From assembly GCA_943328785.2 (NCBI GenBank), contig CALQBJ020000010.1, positions 1 to 34,028 of the forward strand: 34,028 nucleotides of DNA, written 5' to 3'. Positions 8,958 to 18,066 of the stretch are shown piece by piece; position 1 is the first letter of the stretch; each line of letters starts with the position of its first letter. The notes under the pieces were generated by a model. That model was not told where the DNA came from. It worked only from the letters and a program-made list of their open reading frames with translations, and made no database searches. This DNA comes from Bifidobacterium breve. Lineage in GTDB: Bacteria > Acidobacteriota > Vicinamibacteria > Vicinamibacterales > CAVVIG01. The position numbers and the translations under genes are program-made.

Positions 8958-11936
8958 TTACCAGCGCGTCTGGAGGCCGAGACGGAAGAGACGGCCCTGC
9001 AGGATGGACGAGGGCACGCCGAGTCGGCTGCCGACCGTCTGCACGCTCTGCAGCACCACGCCGGAGTTGAGGGCGTTGTACGCATCGGCCTGCGCTTCGA
9101 GCGACAGGCGGCCGATCTGGAACGTGCGCTTCACGCGGATGTCGGCCTGGTTCTGGCGGCCGAGCAGCTTCTGGCCGGGCTCGACCAGTTGCACGTTCAC
9201 CGACGACTGCGTCAGCGGGACGCCGGCGCCGTTGTTGTAGCCGGCCTTGGCCGTGGCGGCCAGGAAGTCGGCGCGGGCGACGTTCCAGATCACACGCAGC
9301 GATGGGTCGACCATGCTGGTCGCCGGGATGGCGAGGTCGTTGGTGCCGTTACGCGCATCGCCGTTGTAGCTCTGGATCGACGCAGCCACCGAGATCTTCC
9401 AGGGGAGCTGGTACGAGCCGTTCAGCTTGAACTGCGTGTACATCGGGATGTCGTACTGGCTCTGGTCGCAGAACGCGAGGTTGTTCGGATCCTCAGTCTG
9501 GCAGGTCACGGCAATCGTGTGACCGGCGCTGAAGCCACCGAAGAGGTTCAGGTTCTTGACACGGCTCTGGAAGCTGACGTCGTAGCCGTTGTAGTAGCGC
9601 TTGTTGTCCGACGAGTTCTGGTCGACGGCGCTGAACGCCGTGGCCTTCGCCGTGCTCAGGTTGTAGATGTCCACGGTCTTGGAGGCGTCGACCGCGCTCG
9701 CCACCGTGTACTTCGTGTAGTCCGACGCATTGACCAGCGTGTTGTCCGACCAGATCAGGTTCTTGTAGTCGCGACGCTTGAACGAGAAGGTGACCGACGT
9801 GCCGGGCACCACTTCGCGCTGCACGCTGGCGTTCATCTCGTACTGGTACGGACGCTTGATCTCCTTGTCGAACGTCTGCTGCGGCTTGGTGCCGAAGGTG
9901 GACGACAGGGTCGAGAAGTCGATCTCGCAGCCGGCCGTGCGGAAGACACACGCCGTGCGGGCGCCGTTCGCGGCGTAGTTGAGGCCCCCCTGCGCGATGT
10001 TGTCGCTGTTCAGGTCGGCCCAGGTGAGTGTGGCGGAGGTGAAGAAGTTCGGGTCATAGGCGTCGGCGAAGCCGGACGAGTACGCACGCACGTACTTGCC
10101 GAGGCCAGCCTTCACTGCGGTCTTGCCGTTGCCCTGCACGTCCCACGCGATGCCGAAACGCGGCGAGATGTCGTTCCAGTTCGGCACGTCCTTGACGTCC
10201 GGGAACGTGCGTTCCGGCACGAAGCGGCCGGCGCCGACCGAGCGGCCGCCGATGGAGCTGTTGAAGTGCTCGAAGCGCACGCCCGGGTTGATCGTCAAGC
10301 GGCCCAGCGCCCACGAGTCCTGGAGGTAGATGCCCTGGTCGGCGTTCATGTCGCTCTGGCTGCTCTGCGGGGTGTTGTAGATGATCACCTGCGACGGCGC
10401 GCCGTTGCGATAGAGCTGCACCGCGTCGGCCGCCATGCGGCGCTGACGCCAGAAGTAGCCGTAGCCGTACTGCATGCCGAGCTTGATGTTGTGCGAACCG
10501 GTCACGTACGACGCGGAGGCCATGAAGGTCTTGCGGATCGGCTCGCGGTAGTAGATGCCGCCGTCGTACTGGTCGAACGCCGTCTGCAGCGTCACGTCGC
10601 GCTTCGGGATGAAGAGCGCGTTGGTCGGTGCCTGACCGCCCTGTTCGAGCTGCGGCACCGAGTCGACGTTCAGCGGCGTCAGGTCGTAGCTCTCGTTGTT
10701 GATGGCAAAACCGGTTTCGAAGAGGAACTTGCTCGACAGCGTGCCGGTGTACTTGACTTCGCCGGTGTAGTACTGCTTCGGCGCGCGGATGTCGGTGGCC
10801 TCACCGGCAATCGCATAGCCCGCCGGCGCCGAGTTCTCGTGACCGCGGAACTTGCGGATGCGGTCGAGGTAGCCGGCAATCTTGTGCTTCTGGCCGATGC
10901 GCGTCGTGAGACGGGTCATGCCGCTGGTGATACGCGCGTCGTCGATCGTCTGCTGACCGGCCTCAGCGCCATAGCGGAAGAAGCTGTTGGCGATGAACTG
11001 TTCCACGCCCCAGTCGCGGAACGAGCTGAAGAACCACAGCTTGTCCTTCTTGAGCGGACCGCCCTGGGCGAGGTTGAGGTCCCACACCTTGCTGAGCGAG
11101 TCACCGGCCGCGAGGCCCAGCTTCTTGGCCTCGGTGGTGTTGTCCGACTGGAAGCTCTTGTTGCCGGCCGAGAAGAAGCCGTTCCCCTTGAACTGGTTGC
11201 CGCCGTCCTTCGGAATCATGTTGGCGCGCACACCGCCCGCCGACGTTTCCGCGCTGATGGCGCTCGTCTGGTAGCTGACTTCTTCGAACATGGCGTCGTT
11301 GAAGTAGCTCTGGACCGAACCGTCACCCTCGATGCCGTTCAGGATCATGCCGTCCACCATGAAGGTGGTGTCCCGGCCGTCCGAACCGTGCACGGTGAGG
11401 TCGCGGTTCTGCATGCCCGAGGTGCCGCCGACGTCCGGCAGCGCGAGCCGCGCACCGGTCAGCATGGCGCCGAGCGAGGGAACCGAGCGGCCCGTCGGGA
11501 CCGCGTCGAGCACGGCGCGACTGAGCACCTGCTGCTGCACGGCCGACGACGTGTCGACGACGGGCGACTGGCCCGACACGGTAATCGTTTCCTCGAGGGA
11601 GCCGACCTTCATGTCGCCATTGATCGTGGCCGTGAAGCCGCTCGGCAGTTCAACGCCGTCGCGCTTGACGGTGCTGAAGCCTTCGAGGGAGAAAGTGATG
11701 CTGTAGACACCGGGACGAAGGTCGACGATGTTGTAGCGGCCTTCGCCGTCGGTCGTGACGGCCCTGGTCTTTTCGATGAGGGCCGGGCTCGCGGCCTCGA
11801 CGGTCACACCGGGCAGCACAGCCCCGGACGTGTCACGTGCCACACCTGCAATTGCACTCTGCGCGTGGGCCAGGCTGGGTAGGGCCACCAGGGCCGCCAA
11901 CATGGCAAACGCCACTCTCCACTTGCTTGAAAACAT
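8958..11936 (-). CDS. TonB-dependent receptor, Oar-like, with carboxypeptidase-regulatory-like domain
   Basis: The 992-residue outer-membrane protein starts at 11936, six bases after GGAGG. A signal peptide (MFSSKWRVAFAMLAALVALP, cleaved after AHA) is followed by an Ig-like carboxypeptidase-regulatory domain (about residues 30-110: IAGVARDTSGAVLPGVTVEA, RYNIVDLRPGVYSITF). A plug domain follows (VHGSDGRDTTFMVDGM) and then a long beta-barrel rich in alternating aromatic residues. It ends in the expected terminal aromatic signature RLFRLGLQTRW. This architecture is that of Oar/SusC-like receptors abundant in Acidobacteria and Myxococcota, thought to import or bind oligosaccharides, peptides or chelates. 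The substrate is not predictable. It is a paralogue of, and divergent from, the receptor at 12257-15283. Confidence 0.93.
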   Translation of the reverse strand: MFSSKWRVAFAMLAALVALPSLAHAQSAIAGVARDTSGAVLPGVTVEAASPALIEKTRAVTTDGEGRYNIVDLRPGVYSITFSLEGFSTVKRDGVELPSGFTATINGDMKVGSLEETITVSGQSPVVDTSSAVQQQVLSRAVLDAVPTGRSVPSLGAMLTGARLALPDVGGTSGMQNRDLTVHGSDGRDTTFMVDGMILNGIEGDGSVQSYFNDAMFEEVSYQTSAISAETSAGGVRANMIPKDGGNQFKGNGFFSAGNKSFQSDNTTEAKKLGLAAGDSLSKVWDLNLAQGGPLKKDKLWFFSSFRDWGVEQFIANSFFRYGAEAGQQTIDDARITSGMTRLTTRIGQKHKIAGYLDRIRKFRGHENSAPAGYAIAGEATDIRAPKQYYTGEVKYTGTLSSKFLFETGFAINNESYDLTPLNVDSVPQLEQGGQAPTNALFIPKRDVTLQTAFDQYDGGIYYREPIRKTFMASASYVTGSHNIKLGMQYGYGYFWRQRRMAADAVQLYRNGAPSQVIIYNTPQSSQSDMNADQGIYLQDSWALGRLTINPGVRFEHFNSSIGGRSVGAGRFVPERTFPDVKDVPNWNDISPRFGIAWDVQGNGKTAVKAGLGKYVRAYSSGFADAYDPNFFTSATLTWADLNSDNIAQGGLNYAANGARTACVFRTAGCEIDFSTLSSTFGTKPQQTFDKEIKRPYQYEMNASVQREVVPGTSVTFSFKRRDYKNLIWSDNTLVNASDYTKYTVASAVDASKTVDIYNLSTAKATAFSAVDQNSSDNKRYYNGYDVSFQSRVKNLNLFGGFSAGHTIAVTCQTEDPNNLAFCDQSQYDIPMYTQFKLNGSYQLPWKISVAASIQSYNGDARNGTNDLAIPATSMVDPSLRVIWNVARADFLAATAKAGYNNGAGVPLTQSSVNVQLVEPGQKLLGRQNQADIRVKRTFQIGRLSLEAQADAYNALNSGVVLQSVQTVGSRLGVPSSILQGRLFRLGLQTRW

Positions 11937-12179
11937 CCGTGCCTCCATTGGGGGGGTACTTCACCGACAGGGAACCAACACAACTGCCTATCAGAAGCGC
12001 CGACCCGGATACGACGCCGCTTCATGGCGAGAACGAGGCTACGTGGCCGGGCGGCCTACGTCAACACGCATGGACCGTGGATCGCGCATTTGCAAACCGA
12101 AAGGAATAGATAACTCCAAACTTATGAATCGACCCGGTCCGTGGGGTGGCTCCTCAGCGATTTAGCAGGCATTTTCTCC

Positions 12180-12207
12180 TTGGCCAGCGTCGCGGCAAGG
12201 GTAAATT
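12180..12207 (+). promoter_or_regulatory. Possible sigma-70 promoter for the second TonB receptor
   Basis: TTGGCC (12180-12185) and TAAATT (12202-12207) are separated by 16 bp. They lie 50-80 bp before the ATG at 12257, inside the 320-bp divergent region between the two receptor genes. Each box matches the consensus at four of six positions. I see no other gene in 11937-12256. Confidence 0.35.
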
Positions 12208-12221
12208 ATCCCGTCACATAT

Positions 12222-12238
12222 CAGGCCGATTCGGCCTG
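12222..12238 (+). promoter_or_regulatory. Leader hairpin upstream of the second TonB receptor
   Basis: CAGGCCG-ATT-CGGCCTG is a perfect 7-bp stem with a 3-nt loop. It ends 5 bases before the AGGAGG Shine-Dalgarno of the gene at 12257. It could be an operator or a translational control element. Confidence 0.45.
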
Positions 12239-12256
12239 TTTGCAGGAGGCTTACGA

Positions 12257-15200
12257 ATGATTCGGAAACTCGTGTTGGCTGGAGCCGCCGCCCTGGCGTG
12301 CGTCCTCTGGCTGCCCACCGCCGCCCTGGCCCAGAGCGCCATTGCCGGCGTGGTGAAGGACACCTCTGGCGCTGTGCTCCCGGGCGTCACCGTCGAAGCG
12401 TCGAGCAACGTGCTCATTGAAAAGACCCGCTCGGTCATCACCAACGGGGAAGGCGCCTACCGCATCGTCGATCTGCGGCCCGGCTCCTACAGCGTCGTGT
12501 TCACCCTGCCGGGCTTCCAGACCTTCAAGCGCGAAGGGCTCGACCTGCCGGGTAACTTCACCGCGACCATCAACGCCGACATGAAGGTGGGCGCGCTCGA
12601 AGAGTCGGTCACCGTGTCGGGCGCGTCCCCGGTGGTCGACGTGAGCTCCAACGCGAAGTCGCAGGTGCTGAACCGCGAAGTGCTCGACGCGGTGCCGAGC
12701 GCCAAGACGATTCAGAGCCTCGGCCAGCTGGTGGTCGGCGTGAACCTGAGCTCGCCGGACGTCGGCGGCAGCCGCGCGATGCAGCAGACCTACTTCGCGG
12801 TCCACGGCGTCGGCGCGTCCGGCACGATGGTCACCGTCGACGGCCTCATCACCAACGGCACCATGGGTGACGGCGCGGTGCAGGCGTATCACAACGAAGC
12901 GATGATTCAGGAAGCGGTCTACCAGACCGCTGGCGGCGCTGCGGAAACCATCACCGGCGGCCTGAACATGAACCTTGTGCCCAAGGACGGCGGCAACAAG
13001 TTCTCGGGGGGCATCAAGTTCGCCAAGTCGCCGCAGCAGTGGCAGGGAAACAACCTGACCGACGACCTCAAGGCCATGGGCGTCACCGGCGTCGACCGCA
13101 TCGCCAACTTCTACGAAGTCAACGTCGAACAGGGCGGCCCGATCGCCAAGGACAAGCTCTGGTTCTACGGCGCTTTCCGCAAGGCGCAGTACGACAAGCC
13201 GATTGCCAACACCTTCGTCACGCCGGCCGGCGTGGCGTTCCCGCAGGGCTACGCCACCTGCGCCGCCAACCCGGGCACCTGCGAACAGGGGGTCTCGGAC
13301 GAGAAGATGAACAACCCGATCGTCCGCCTCACCTGGCAGGTGTCGCCGAAGAACAAGTTCGCGGTGTTCAACGACCGGGCGATGCGCCTGCGCGGCCACG
13401 CGATGGGCGCCCTCACCGACCCGACGACGGCCTCGGTGAAGTGGAACACCCCGACGTTCGCGACCGGCTCGGCGAAGTGGACTTCGACGCTCACCCCGCG
13501 CCTGCTGTTCGAAGGCGGCGTGTCGTTCAACCGTGAGCGGTACGACAACCTCTACCAAGCCGGCATTCTCGCCGAGCGCGGTACGCCGGCCTGGTACAAG
13601 AACGTCCGCAAGAGCGACAACTCGCTCGGCTACCTGTGGAACGCGTCGAGCCAGCAGCTCGGTAATTACCCGGACCGCTACAACGTGTCCGCCTCGACGT
13701 CCTACGTCACCGGCTCGCACAACATCAAGCTGGGCATGCAGGACTCGTTCGGTCCCTACCGCCGCTACAACAACGCCAACGCCGACCTCTATCAGGTCTA
13801 CAACAACCTGGTGCCACTGCAGGTGACGGTGCTCAACACGCCGCTCGAAGTGCAGGAATACCTCGATGCGAACCTCGGCCTCTACGCGCAGGATTCGTGG
13901 AAGCTGAACAAGCTGACGGTCAACGTCGGCCTCCGCTTCGACCACGTCAAGCAGCACATCGACGGACAGAAGGCCCAGAGCGGCCGGTTCGCCTCCTCGC
14001 CGGCGTATGACGACATCACCATGCCGGTGTGGAACACGCTGTCGCCCCGCGCGTCGGTGGTCTACGACGTCTTCGGCAACGGCAAGACCGCCATCCGCGG
14101 CGGCTTCAACAAGTTCGTCACGGCGGCCACGACCGGGTTCGCGCAGCTCTACAACCCGACCGGGTCGATCACGCAGACGCTGCCCTGGACCGACGTGAAC
14201 GGCGACGACATGGCGCAGGGCGAGCGCGGCTGCGCCTACCTGACAACCGGCTGCGAGATCAACTTCTCGACCCTGCCAGCCAACTTCGGTGTCCGCTCGC
14301 TGGCCCGCTTCGATGAGAACCTGAAGCGTCCCTACCAGTTGGCGTTCAACGTCGGTGTGTCGCACGAAATCCTCCCGGGCTTCGCCGTGACGACCGAGTA
14401 TTTCCGCAGCAGCTTCAAGAACATGATCGTCCGCAACAACATGGCGCTGTCCGTGTCGGACTACACGCCAGTGACGATCTACAACCCGATGACCGGCGGC
14501 ACGGTCACGGCCTACAACCTGTCGGCGGCGAAGGCGAGCGCCAGCGACCTGCTGGACTCGAACGATTCCGAGCTGAAGCGCAGCTACGACGGTCTCGAGA
14601 TCAACTTCAACGCCAAGCTCCCGGGCGGCGCCCGCCTCTTCGGCGGCACGTCGACCGAGCGCACGGTGGCCAACGCCTGCAGCGCGGCGGCTCACAACCC
14701 GAACCTGCTCGCCTTCTGCGACCAGACCCAGTTCGACATCCCGTTCACGACGTCGTTCAAGCTGGCGGGCACCTACCCGCTGCCCTTCTACGGCTTCACG
14801 TTCAGCGGTTCGATGCAAGCGCTCGCGGGCGCGCTGCTCGGCGCTGACGCCCTGCCCTACGGCGTCTTCACGGCCGGCACCGGCTTCGACCCGTCGGGTA
14901 ATGCGGCCGGCCCCAACGGCCGCGGCACCTACCTGCTGGTCACGCCGAGCACCAACTGGGCCGCGGCGACCTGCAAGGACTCGTCGAAGTGCACCATCGG
15001 TCAGCGCATCATCCCGGGCATGACCCAGGCCGGCCTGACCATTCCGCTCGTGGCGGCGCAGACCGAGTACGCCCCGCGCCTGCTGCAGGTGGACTTCTCG
15101 CTTGCCAGGAGCTTCATCGTCGGCGGCGTCCGCATCAACCCGAAGCTCGACCTGTTCAACGCGCTGAACTCGGACGACTACACGGCCGTCACCTCGACCC

Positions 15201-15283
15201 AGTACGGTGCGGCCACCTACCTGCGTCCCTCGACGATCCTGCAGGGCCGCGTCATCCGCGTCGGCGCCGACCTGAAGTGGTAA
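12257..15283 (+). CDS. TonB-dependent receptor, Oar-like, with carboxypeptidase-regulatory-like domain
   Basis: The 1008-residue paralogue of the divergent receptor starts at 12257, with AGGAGG seven bases upstream. It has a signal peptide (MIRKLVLAGAAALACVLWLP, cleaved after ALA), a carboxypeptidase-regulatory-like domain (IAGVVKDTSGAVLPGVTVEA, YRIVDLRPGSYSVVF) and a plug with VHGVGASGTMVTVDG. A barrel of about 800 residues ends in GRVIRVGADLKW, a terminal strand with the canonical aromatic end. Paired Cys occur in extracellular-loop candidates (YATCAANPGTCEQ; ERGCAYLTTGCEIN), as in the sister protein. The N-terminal 120 residues are strongly similar between the two, while the barrels differ more, suggesting old duplication and different ligands. 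A strong terminator follows. Confidence 0.93.
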   Translation: MIRKLVLAGAAALACVLWLPTAALAQSAIAGVVKDTSGAVLPGVTVEASSNVLIEKTRSVITNGEGAYRIVDLRPGSYSVVFTLPGFQTFKREGLDLPGNFTATINADMKVGALEESVTVSGASPVVDVSSNAKSQVLNREVLDAVPSAKTIQSLGQLVVGVNLSSPDVGGSRAMQQTYFAVHGVGASGTMVTVDGLITNGTMGDGAVQAYHNEAMIQEAVYQTAGGAAETITGGLNMNLVPKDGGNKFSGGIKFAKSPQQWQGNNLTDDLKAMGVTGVDRIANFYEVNVEQGGPIAKDKLWFYGAFRKAQYDKPIANTFVTPAGVAFPQGYATCAANPGTCEQGVSDEKMNNPIVRLTWQVSPKNKFAVFNDRAMRLRGHAMGALTDPTTASVKWNTPTFATGSAKWTSTLTPRLLFEGGVSFNRERYDNLYQAGILAERGTPAWYKNVRKSDNSLGYLWNASSQQLGNYPDRYNVSASTSYVTGSHNIKLGMQDSFGPYRRYNNANADLYQVYNNLVPLQVTVLNTPLEVQEYLDANLGLYAQDSWKLNKLTVNVGLRFDHVKQHIDGQKAQSGRFASSPAYDDITMPVWNTLSPRASVVYDVFGNGKTAIRGGFNKFVTAATTGFAQLYNPTGSITQTLPWTDVNGDDMAQGERGCAYLTTGCEINFSTLPANFGVRSLARFDENLKRPYQLAFNVGVSHEILPGFAVTTEYFRSSFKNMIVRNNMALSVSDYTPVTIYNPMTGGTVTAYNLSAAKASASDLLDSNDSELKRSYDGLEINFNAKLPGGARLFGGTSTERTVANACSAAAHNPNLLAFCDQTQFDIPFTTSFKLAGTYPLPFYGFTFSGSMQALAGALLGADALPYGVFTAGTGFDPSGNAAGPNGRGTYLLVTPSTNWAAATCKDSSKCTIGQRIIPGMTQAGLTIPLVAAQTEYAPRLLQVDFSLARSFIVGGVRINPKLDLFNALNSDDYTAVTSTQYGAATYLRPSTILQGRVIRVGADLKW

Positions 15284-15293
15284 ACCTTCGGTA

Positions 15294-15314
15294 GTCGCAA
15301 GACGCAAGACGCAA
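15294..15314 (+). repeat. Heptamer array behind the second TonB receptor
   Basis: Units GTCGCAA, GACGCAA, GACGCAA lie 10 bp after the stop codon and directly before the terminator stem. Confidence 0.65.
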
Positions 15315-15317
15315 GGC

Positions 15318-15354
15318 GGGCGGGCCGGAGGCAACCTCTGGCCCGCCCTTTTTT
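15318..15354 (+). terminator. Rho-independent terminator of the second TonB receptor gene
   Basis: GGGCGGGCC-GGAGG-CAA-CCTCT-GGCCCGCCC forms a long GC-rich stem followed by TTTTTT, 35 bp after the stop at 15283. It ends just before dut. Confidence 0.92.
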
Positions 15355-15363
15355 ATTGCGGCA

Positions 15364-15825
15364 ATGGACTACGATCACCCTGTGCCTCCCCTCATCGTTT
15401 CGATCCAGCGACTCTCGCCGAACGCCACGCTGCCCGCCTACGCCACGCCTGGCGCGGCCGGCATGGACCTCTCCGCCGCCATCGACAACCCGGTGGTCCT
15501 CGAACCCGGGCGCACGGCGCTGGTGCCGTGTGGCTTCGCCATTGCCCTGCCGCACGGCTTCGAGGCGCAGATCCGCCCGCGCTCGGGGCTGGCCGCCAAA
15601 CATGGGGTGACGGTGCTGAACGCACCGGGCACGATCGATTGCGACTACCGCGGAGAGGTGAAGGCCATCCTGATCAATCACGGCAGCGAGCCGTTCACGA
15701 TTGCGCCGGGCATGCGCGTGGCCCAGATGGTGGTCGCCGCCGTGGAGCAGGTAGTATGGGCGCCGGCCGACACGTTGCCAGATACGGTGCGCGCCGACGG
15801 CGGCTTCGGCCACACCGGGCACTAG
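15364..15825 (+). CDS. dut: Deoxyuridine 5'-triphosphate nucleotidohydrolase
   Basis: dUTPase hydrolyses dUTP to dUMP and pyrophosphate, keeping uracil out of DNA and feeding dTMP synthesis. The 153-residue product carries all five trimeric-dUTPase motifs: AGMDLSA (motif 1), [11 protein letters not shown] (2), [11 protein letters not shown] (3), RVAQMV (4) and a C-terminal GGFGHTG (5), the glycine-rich lid. Motif 5 with His, as in the E. coli enzyme, is normal. The ATG at 15364 follows the terminator of the receptor gene by 9 bp. An in-frame GTG at 15382 is also possible, and neither has a clear Shine-Dalgarno. A promoter would have to lie within or around the terminator. Function is certain; the exact start is not. 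Confidence 0.96.
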   Translation: MDYDHPVPPLIVSIQRLSPNATLPAYATPGAAGMDLSAAIDNPVVLEPGRTALVPCGFAIALPHGFEAQIRPRSGLAAKHGVTVLNAPGTIDCDYRGEVKAILINHGSEPFTIAPGMRVAQMVVAAVEQVVWAPADTLPDTVRADGGFGHTGH

Positions 15826-15826
15826 G

Positions 15827-15847
15827 GAATCGCGGATTGCGGATTGC
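15827..15847 (+). repeat. Heptamer array behind dut
   Basis: Units GAATCGC, GGATTGC, GGATTGC begin one base after the dut stop codon. The sequence differs from the GACYNNN arrays but has the same 7-bp period and the same position. Confidence 0.6.
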
Positions 15848-15897
15848 CAGATGCTGATTTGGAGCCGCGCTCGTCGAGCCTGCCGGACCTCCCGCCT

Positions 15898-16647
15898 CTA
15901 ACCTTGAGTTCGAGTCCTCGCCTCGACCTGCAGGCGCACGTAGTCGGCGGTCCACTGGCCTGTCGCGTCGCAGAGTGTCGGGCGCAGCAGCTCCAGCACG
16001 CCCTGCTCGACACGCGCCACCAGCGTCTCCGGTACGGCTGCAAAGATCGAGACACCGAAGGTGCGCAGCCACCCGAGCATGCCGGTCGGCAGCGGCGTCG
16101 GTCTCGGCACGAGGCGGATGTCGTCGACGATGAAGCCGGCGGCGTCGAGCCTGGCGCGGTACTCGTCTGGCGACGGGTAGTACCAGGGCGACTGGAACGT
16201 GAGGTCGTGGCTGGCGAACGCCGCCCGCAAGGCCACGACGATAGCCGCCACGTTGGTGTGACCGCCGAACTCCGCCACGAACCGCCCCCCTGGCGTGAGC
16301 GCGCGGGCCACGCCCGCGAGCACGGCGTCGGCCTCGGGAATCCAGTGCAACACCGCGTTCGAGAACACGGCATCGAACTCCGCCGTGAACGTGAGCGCCC
16401 GCGCGTCCATCACCCGCGCCGCGATGCCGCGCGCCACAGCCGCCGCCACCATCGGCGCCGAGGCGTCCACCGCCACGACCGCCGCGCCGCTCGACACCAG
16501 GTCCGCCGTCAGGGCGCCGTCGCCGCAGCCGAGATCGAGGATGCGCTCACCGGCCTGCGGCGCCAGCCTGGCCAGGATCGTCGCGCCGAGTGCGGCCACG
16601 AACGCCGCGTGGTGCTGATAGTCGGTGGGTGACCAGGTCTGGGACAT
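15898..16647 (-). CDS. Class I SAM-dependent methyltransferase (trans-aconitate methyltransferase-like)
   Basis: The 249-residue cytosolic protein has a Rossmann methyltransferase fold: motif I ILDLGCGDGAL (about residues 36-46), an acidic strand-2 end VVAVDASAPM, motif around MDARALTF, and post-motif FDAVFSNAVLHWIPEADAVLAGVARALTPGGRFVAEFGG. The WSPTDYQHHAAFVAALGATIL N-terminus and the FSNAVLHW segment resemble the Tam group, which methylates trans-aconitate. The C-terminal half (WYYPSPDEYRARLDAAGF) also fits that group, but substrate assignment from sequence alone is weak. It is upstream-adjacent to TerC on the same strand, with 23 bp between that gene's stop and this start, so transcription from terC through this gene is likely. 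Confidence 0.85.
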   Translation of the reverse strand: MSQTWSPTDYQHHAAFVAALGATILARLAPQAGERILDLGCGDGALTADLVSSGAAVVAVDASAPMVAAAVARGIAARVMDARALTFTAEFDAVFSNAVLHWIPEADAVLAGVARALTPGGRFVAEFGGHTNVAAIVVALRAAFASHDLTFQSPWYYPSPDEYRARLDAAGFIVDDIRLVPRPTPLPTGMLGWLRTFGVSIFAAVPETLVARVEQGVLELLRPTLCDATGQWTADYVRLQVEARTRTQG

Positions 16648-16670
16648 CTATCGCTCCTGATCCGGACCGG

Positions 16671-17417
16671 CTACTCGCGCTCGGCGACGTAGGGCTGATG
16701 CAACTGCACGGGCCTGGCGCCGCCGCGCACCCGCAGGTTCACCATCTCCACACACACCGAGAACCCCATCGCGAAGTAAATGTAGCCCTTCGGGATGTGC
16801 ATGCCGAGGCCGTCGCCAAGCAGCGACACGCCGATCAGCAGCAGGAACGAGAGGGCCAGCACCTTGACGGTCGGATGACGGCTCACGAAGGCACTGATCG
16901 GTTCGGCCGCGAACATCATGATGGCGACCGACAGCACCACCGCCGCGACCATGACCGACACGTTGTCGGCCATGCCGACCGCGGTAATCACCGAGTCGAG
17001 CGAGAACACGATATCGAGCAGCATGATCTGCCCGATGACCGCGGCAAATGACGGCGCCACGCGCGACGATTCATGCCCCGCCTCGCCTTCCAGCCGCTCG
17101 TGAATCTCGGTTGTGGCCTTCCCCATCAGGAAGAGGCCGCCGCCAAGCATGATGAGGTCGCGCCCGGAGATCTCCTGCGCGAAGACGGTGAAGAGCGGCG
17201 CGGTCAGCCGCACGATCCAGGCAATCGACATCAGCAGCAGGATGCGCATCCCCATGGCGGCGAGCAACCCGGTGCGGCGCGCGCGCAACTGCTCCGATGC
17301 GGGCAGCTTGCCGGACAGGATCGAGATGAAGATGACGTTGTCCACGCCGAGAATGATCTCGAGGAACGTCAGCGTCACGAGCGCCAGCAGGCCGTCGGAG
17401 GTCAGGAATGCGTCCAT
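16671..17417 (-). CDS. TerC-family integral membrane protein
   Basis: The 248-residue protein has about seven membrane helices and the TerC family hallmarks: LEIILGVDNVIFISILSGKLP near the start, with acidic residues in the membrane, and LLDIVFSLDSVITAVGMADN in the middle. It then has IPKGYIYFAMGFSVCVEMVNL near the end. TerC proteins of this size include manganese exporters such as Alx and MeeF/MeeY of other bacteria, and the conserved intramembrane Asp/Asn pairs are thought to bind the metal. No tellurite genes are near. I did not recognise a yybP-ykoY manganese riboswitch in the upstream sequence. Probably co-transcribed with the methyltransferase gene. Confidence 0.9.
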   Translation of the reverse strand: MDAFLTSDGLLALVTLTFLEIILGVDNVIFISILSGKLPASEQLRARRTGLLAAMGMRILLLMSIAWIVRLTAPLFTVFAQEISGRDLIMLGGGLFLMGKATTEIHERLEGEAGHESSRVAPSFAAVIGQIMLLDIVFSLDSVITAVGMADNVSVMVAAVVLSVAIMMFAAEPISAFVSRHPTVKVLALSFLLLIGVSLLGDGLGMHIPKGYIYFAMGFSVCVEMVNLRVRGGARPVQLHQPYVAERE

Positions 17418-18066
17418 CCGATCAACTTAGCATTTCTTTAGACGCAGCTGAACAGCCGGCTGCCCCGCGCGTTCACAGCCGTGCTCGCGGCCGTGGCGGC
17501 TGTCGCCCTGACGGAACCGATCGAACACGTGCGGCAGCAACGACGGCGTCGAGCACGCGGCCGCGCAGCACGAGCGATTCGTTGACCGGCACTCGCGACC
17601 GCCGTGTCGATCTTCATCCTGATGGACCGTTTCTGGATACCGTTCTGGGTGACCGCGCTCTGCTACTACGTCGGCGGCATCCGCGTGCTGGGCAACAGTC
17701 CCTGCGGGTACCCGTTCGCGCCGGTTCCGTCGGGACCGTACGCGGGCGCTGCATCACGACTCGGAAGTTCTTTCCTAGAGTGTTTCCCAATTCTGTCTGG
17801 TGCAGCCGCGAACCCTCACGTATCAGCATGGGGCCAGCATCACGAGGGGTACGAAGAACAACTGGGCCGTCCCAAGGCGAGACCTTCGTGCTCTTCGTGA
17901 AGGAGTGGCTACCGTTCGCTGGGCCGGGCCGACCTGCAGGTCGGCAGCGACACGCATCTGGACAATGCTCTAGCCCCCTGACCGCCGAAAGCCGGACGGT
18001 GGCCCGTCCGGCTCTCCAGCCTTGCCATTCGACGCGCGTGCCCACAGGGCGGAGACGCGCCGTCTG
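17418..18066. other. 650-bp stretch without a convincing gene; possible decayed coding DNA
   Basis: No frame gives a convincing full protein. A plus-strand frame near 17455-17530 reads RLPRAFTAVLAAVAAVALTEP, and near 17604-17690 FILMDRFWIPFWVTALCYYVGG, which look membrane-protein-like, but stops and frame changes separate them. The second half contains repeated CTTCGTG-type words (17884-17901) and a perfect 18-bp palindrome at 17928-17945. Confidence 0.4.
17928..17945. repeat. REP-like perfect 18-bp palindrome
   Basis: GCCGACCTGCAGGTCGGC is a perfect palindrome. It is closely related to the hairpin at 6940-6957 and the imperfect one at 5047-5064, and is preceded by GTGGCTACC much as the others are flanked by GTAGC/GCTAC. 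Confidence 0.7.

Noticed and set aside
9189-11882. Long open frame on the plus strand opposite the first TonB receptor (similarly 12251-15334 and 29448-31559 opposite other large genes)
   Set aside because: These are high-GC antisense shadows. They are rich in Arg, Val, His and Glu with no domain or motif, while the opposite strand encodes clear proteins.
12070-12100. A TGGATCG...TTTGC sequence as a sigma-54 site upstream of the second TonB receptor
   Set aside because: The GG to GC distance is one base too long, and it is about 170 bp from the gene start.
15364-15825. His in dUTPase motif 5 (GGFGHTG) as a missing key residue
   Set aside because: The E. coli enzyme also has GGFGH at this place, so it is a normal variant.
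16671-17417. Tellurite resistance as the function of the TerC protein
   Set aside because: No other ter genes are present, and TerC proteins of this size are now linked to manganese export in several bacteria.
17604-17900. A 98-codon frame with a membrane-like start (FILMDRFWIPFWV)
   Set aside because: Only the first third looks like protein; the rest runs through palindromic and repeated intergenic DNA with no ribosome binding site. Kept only as possible decayed coding DNA.
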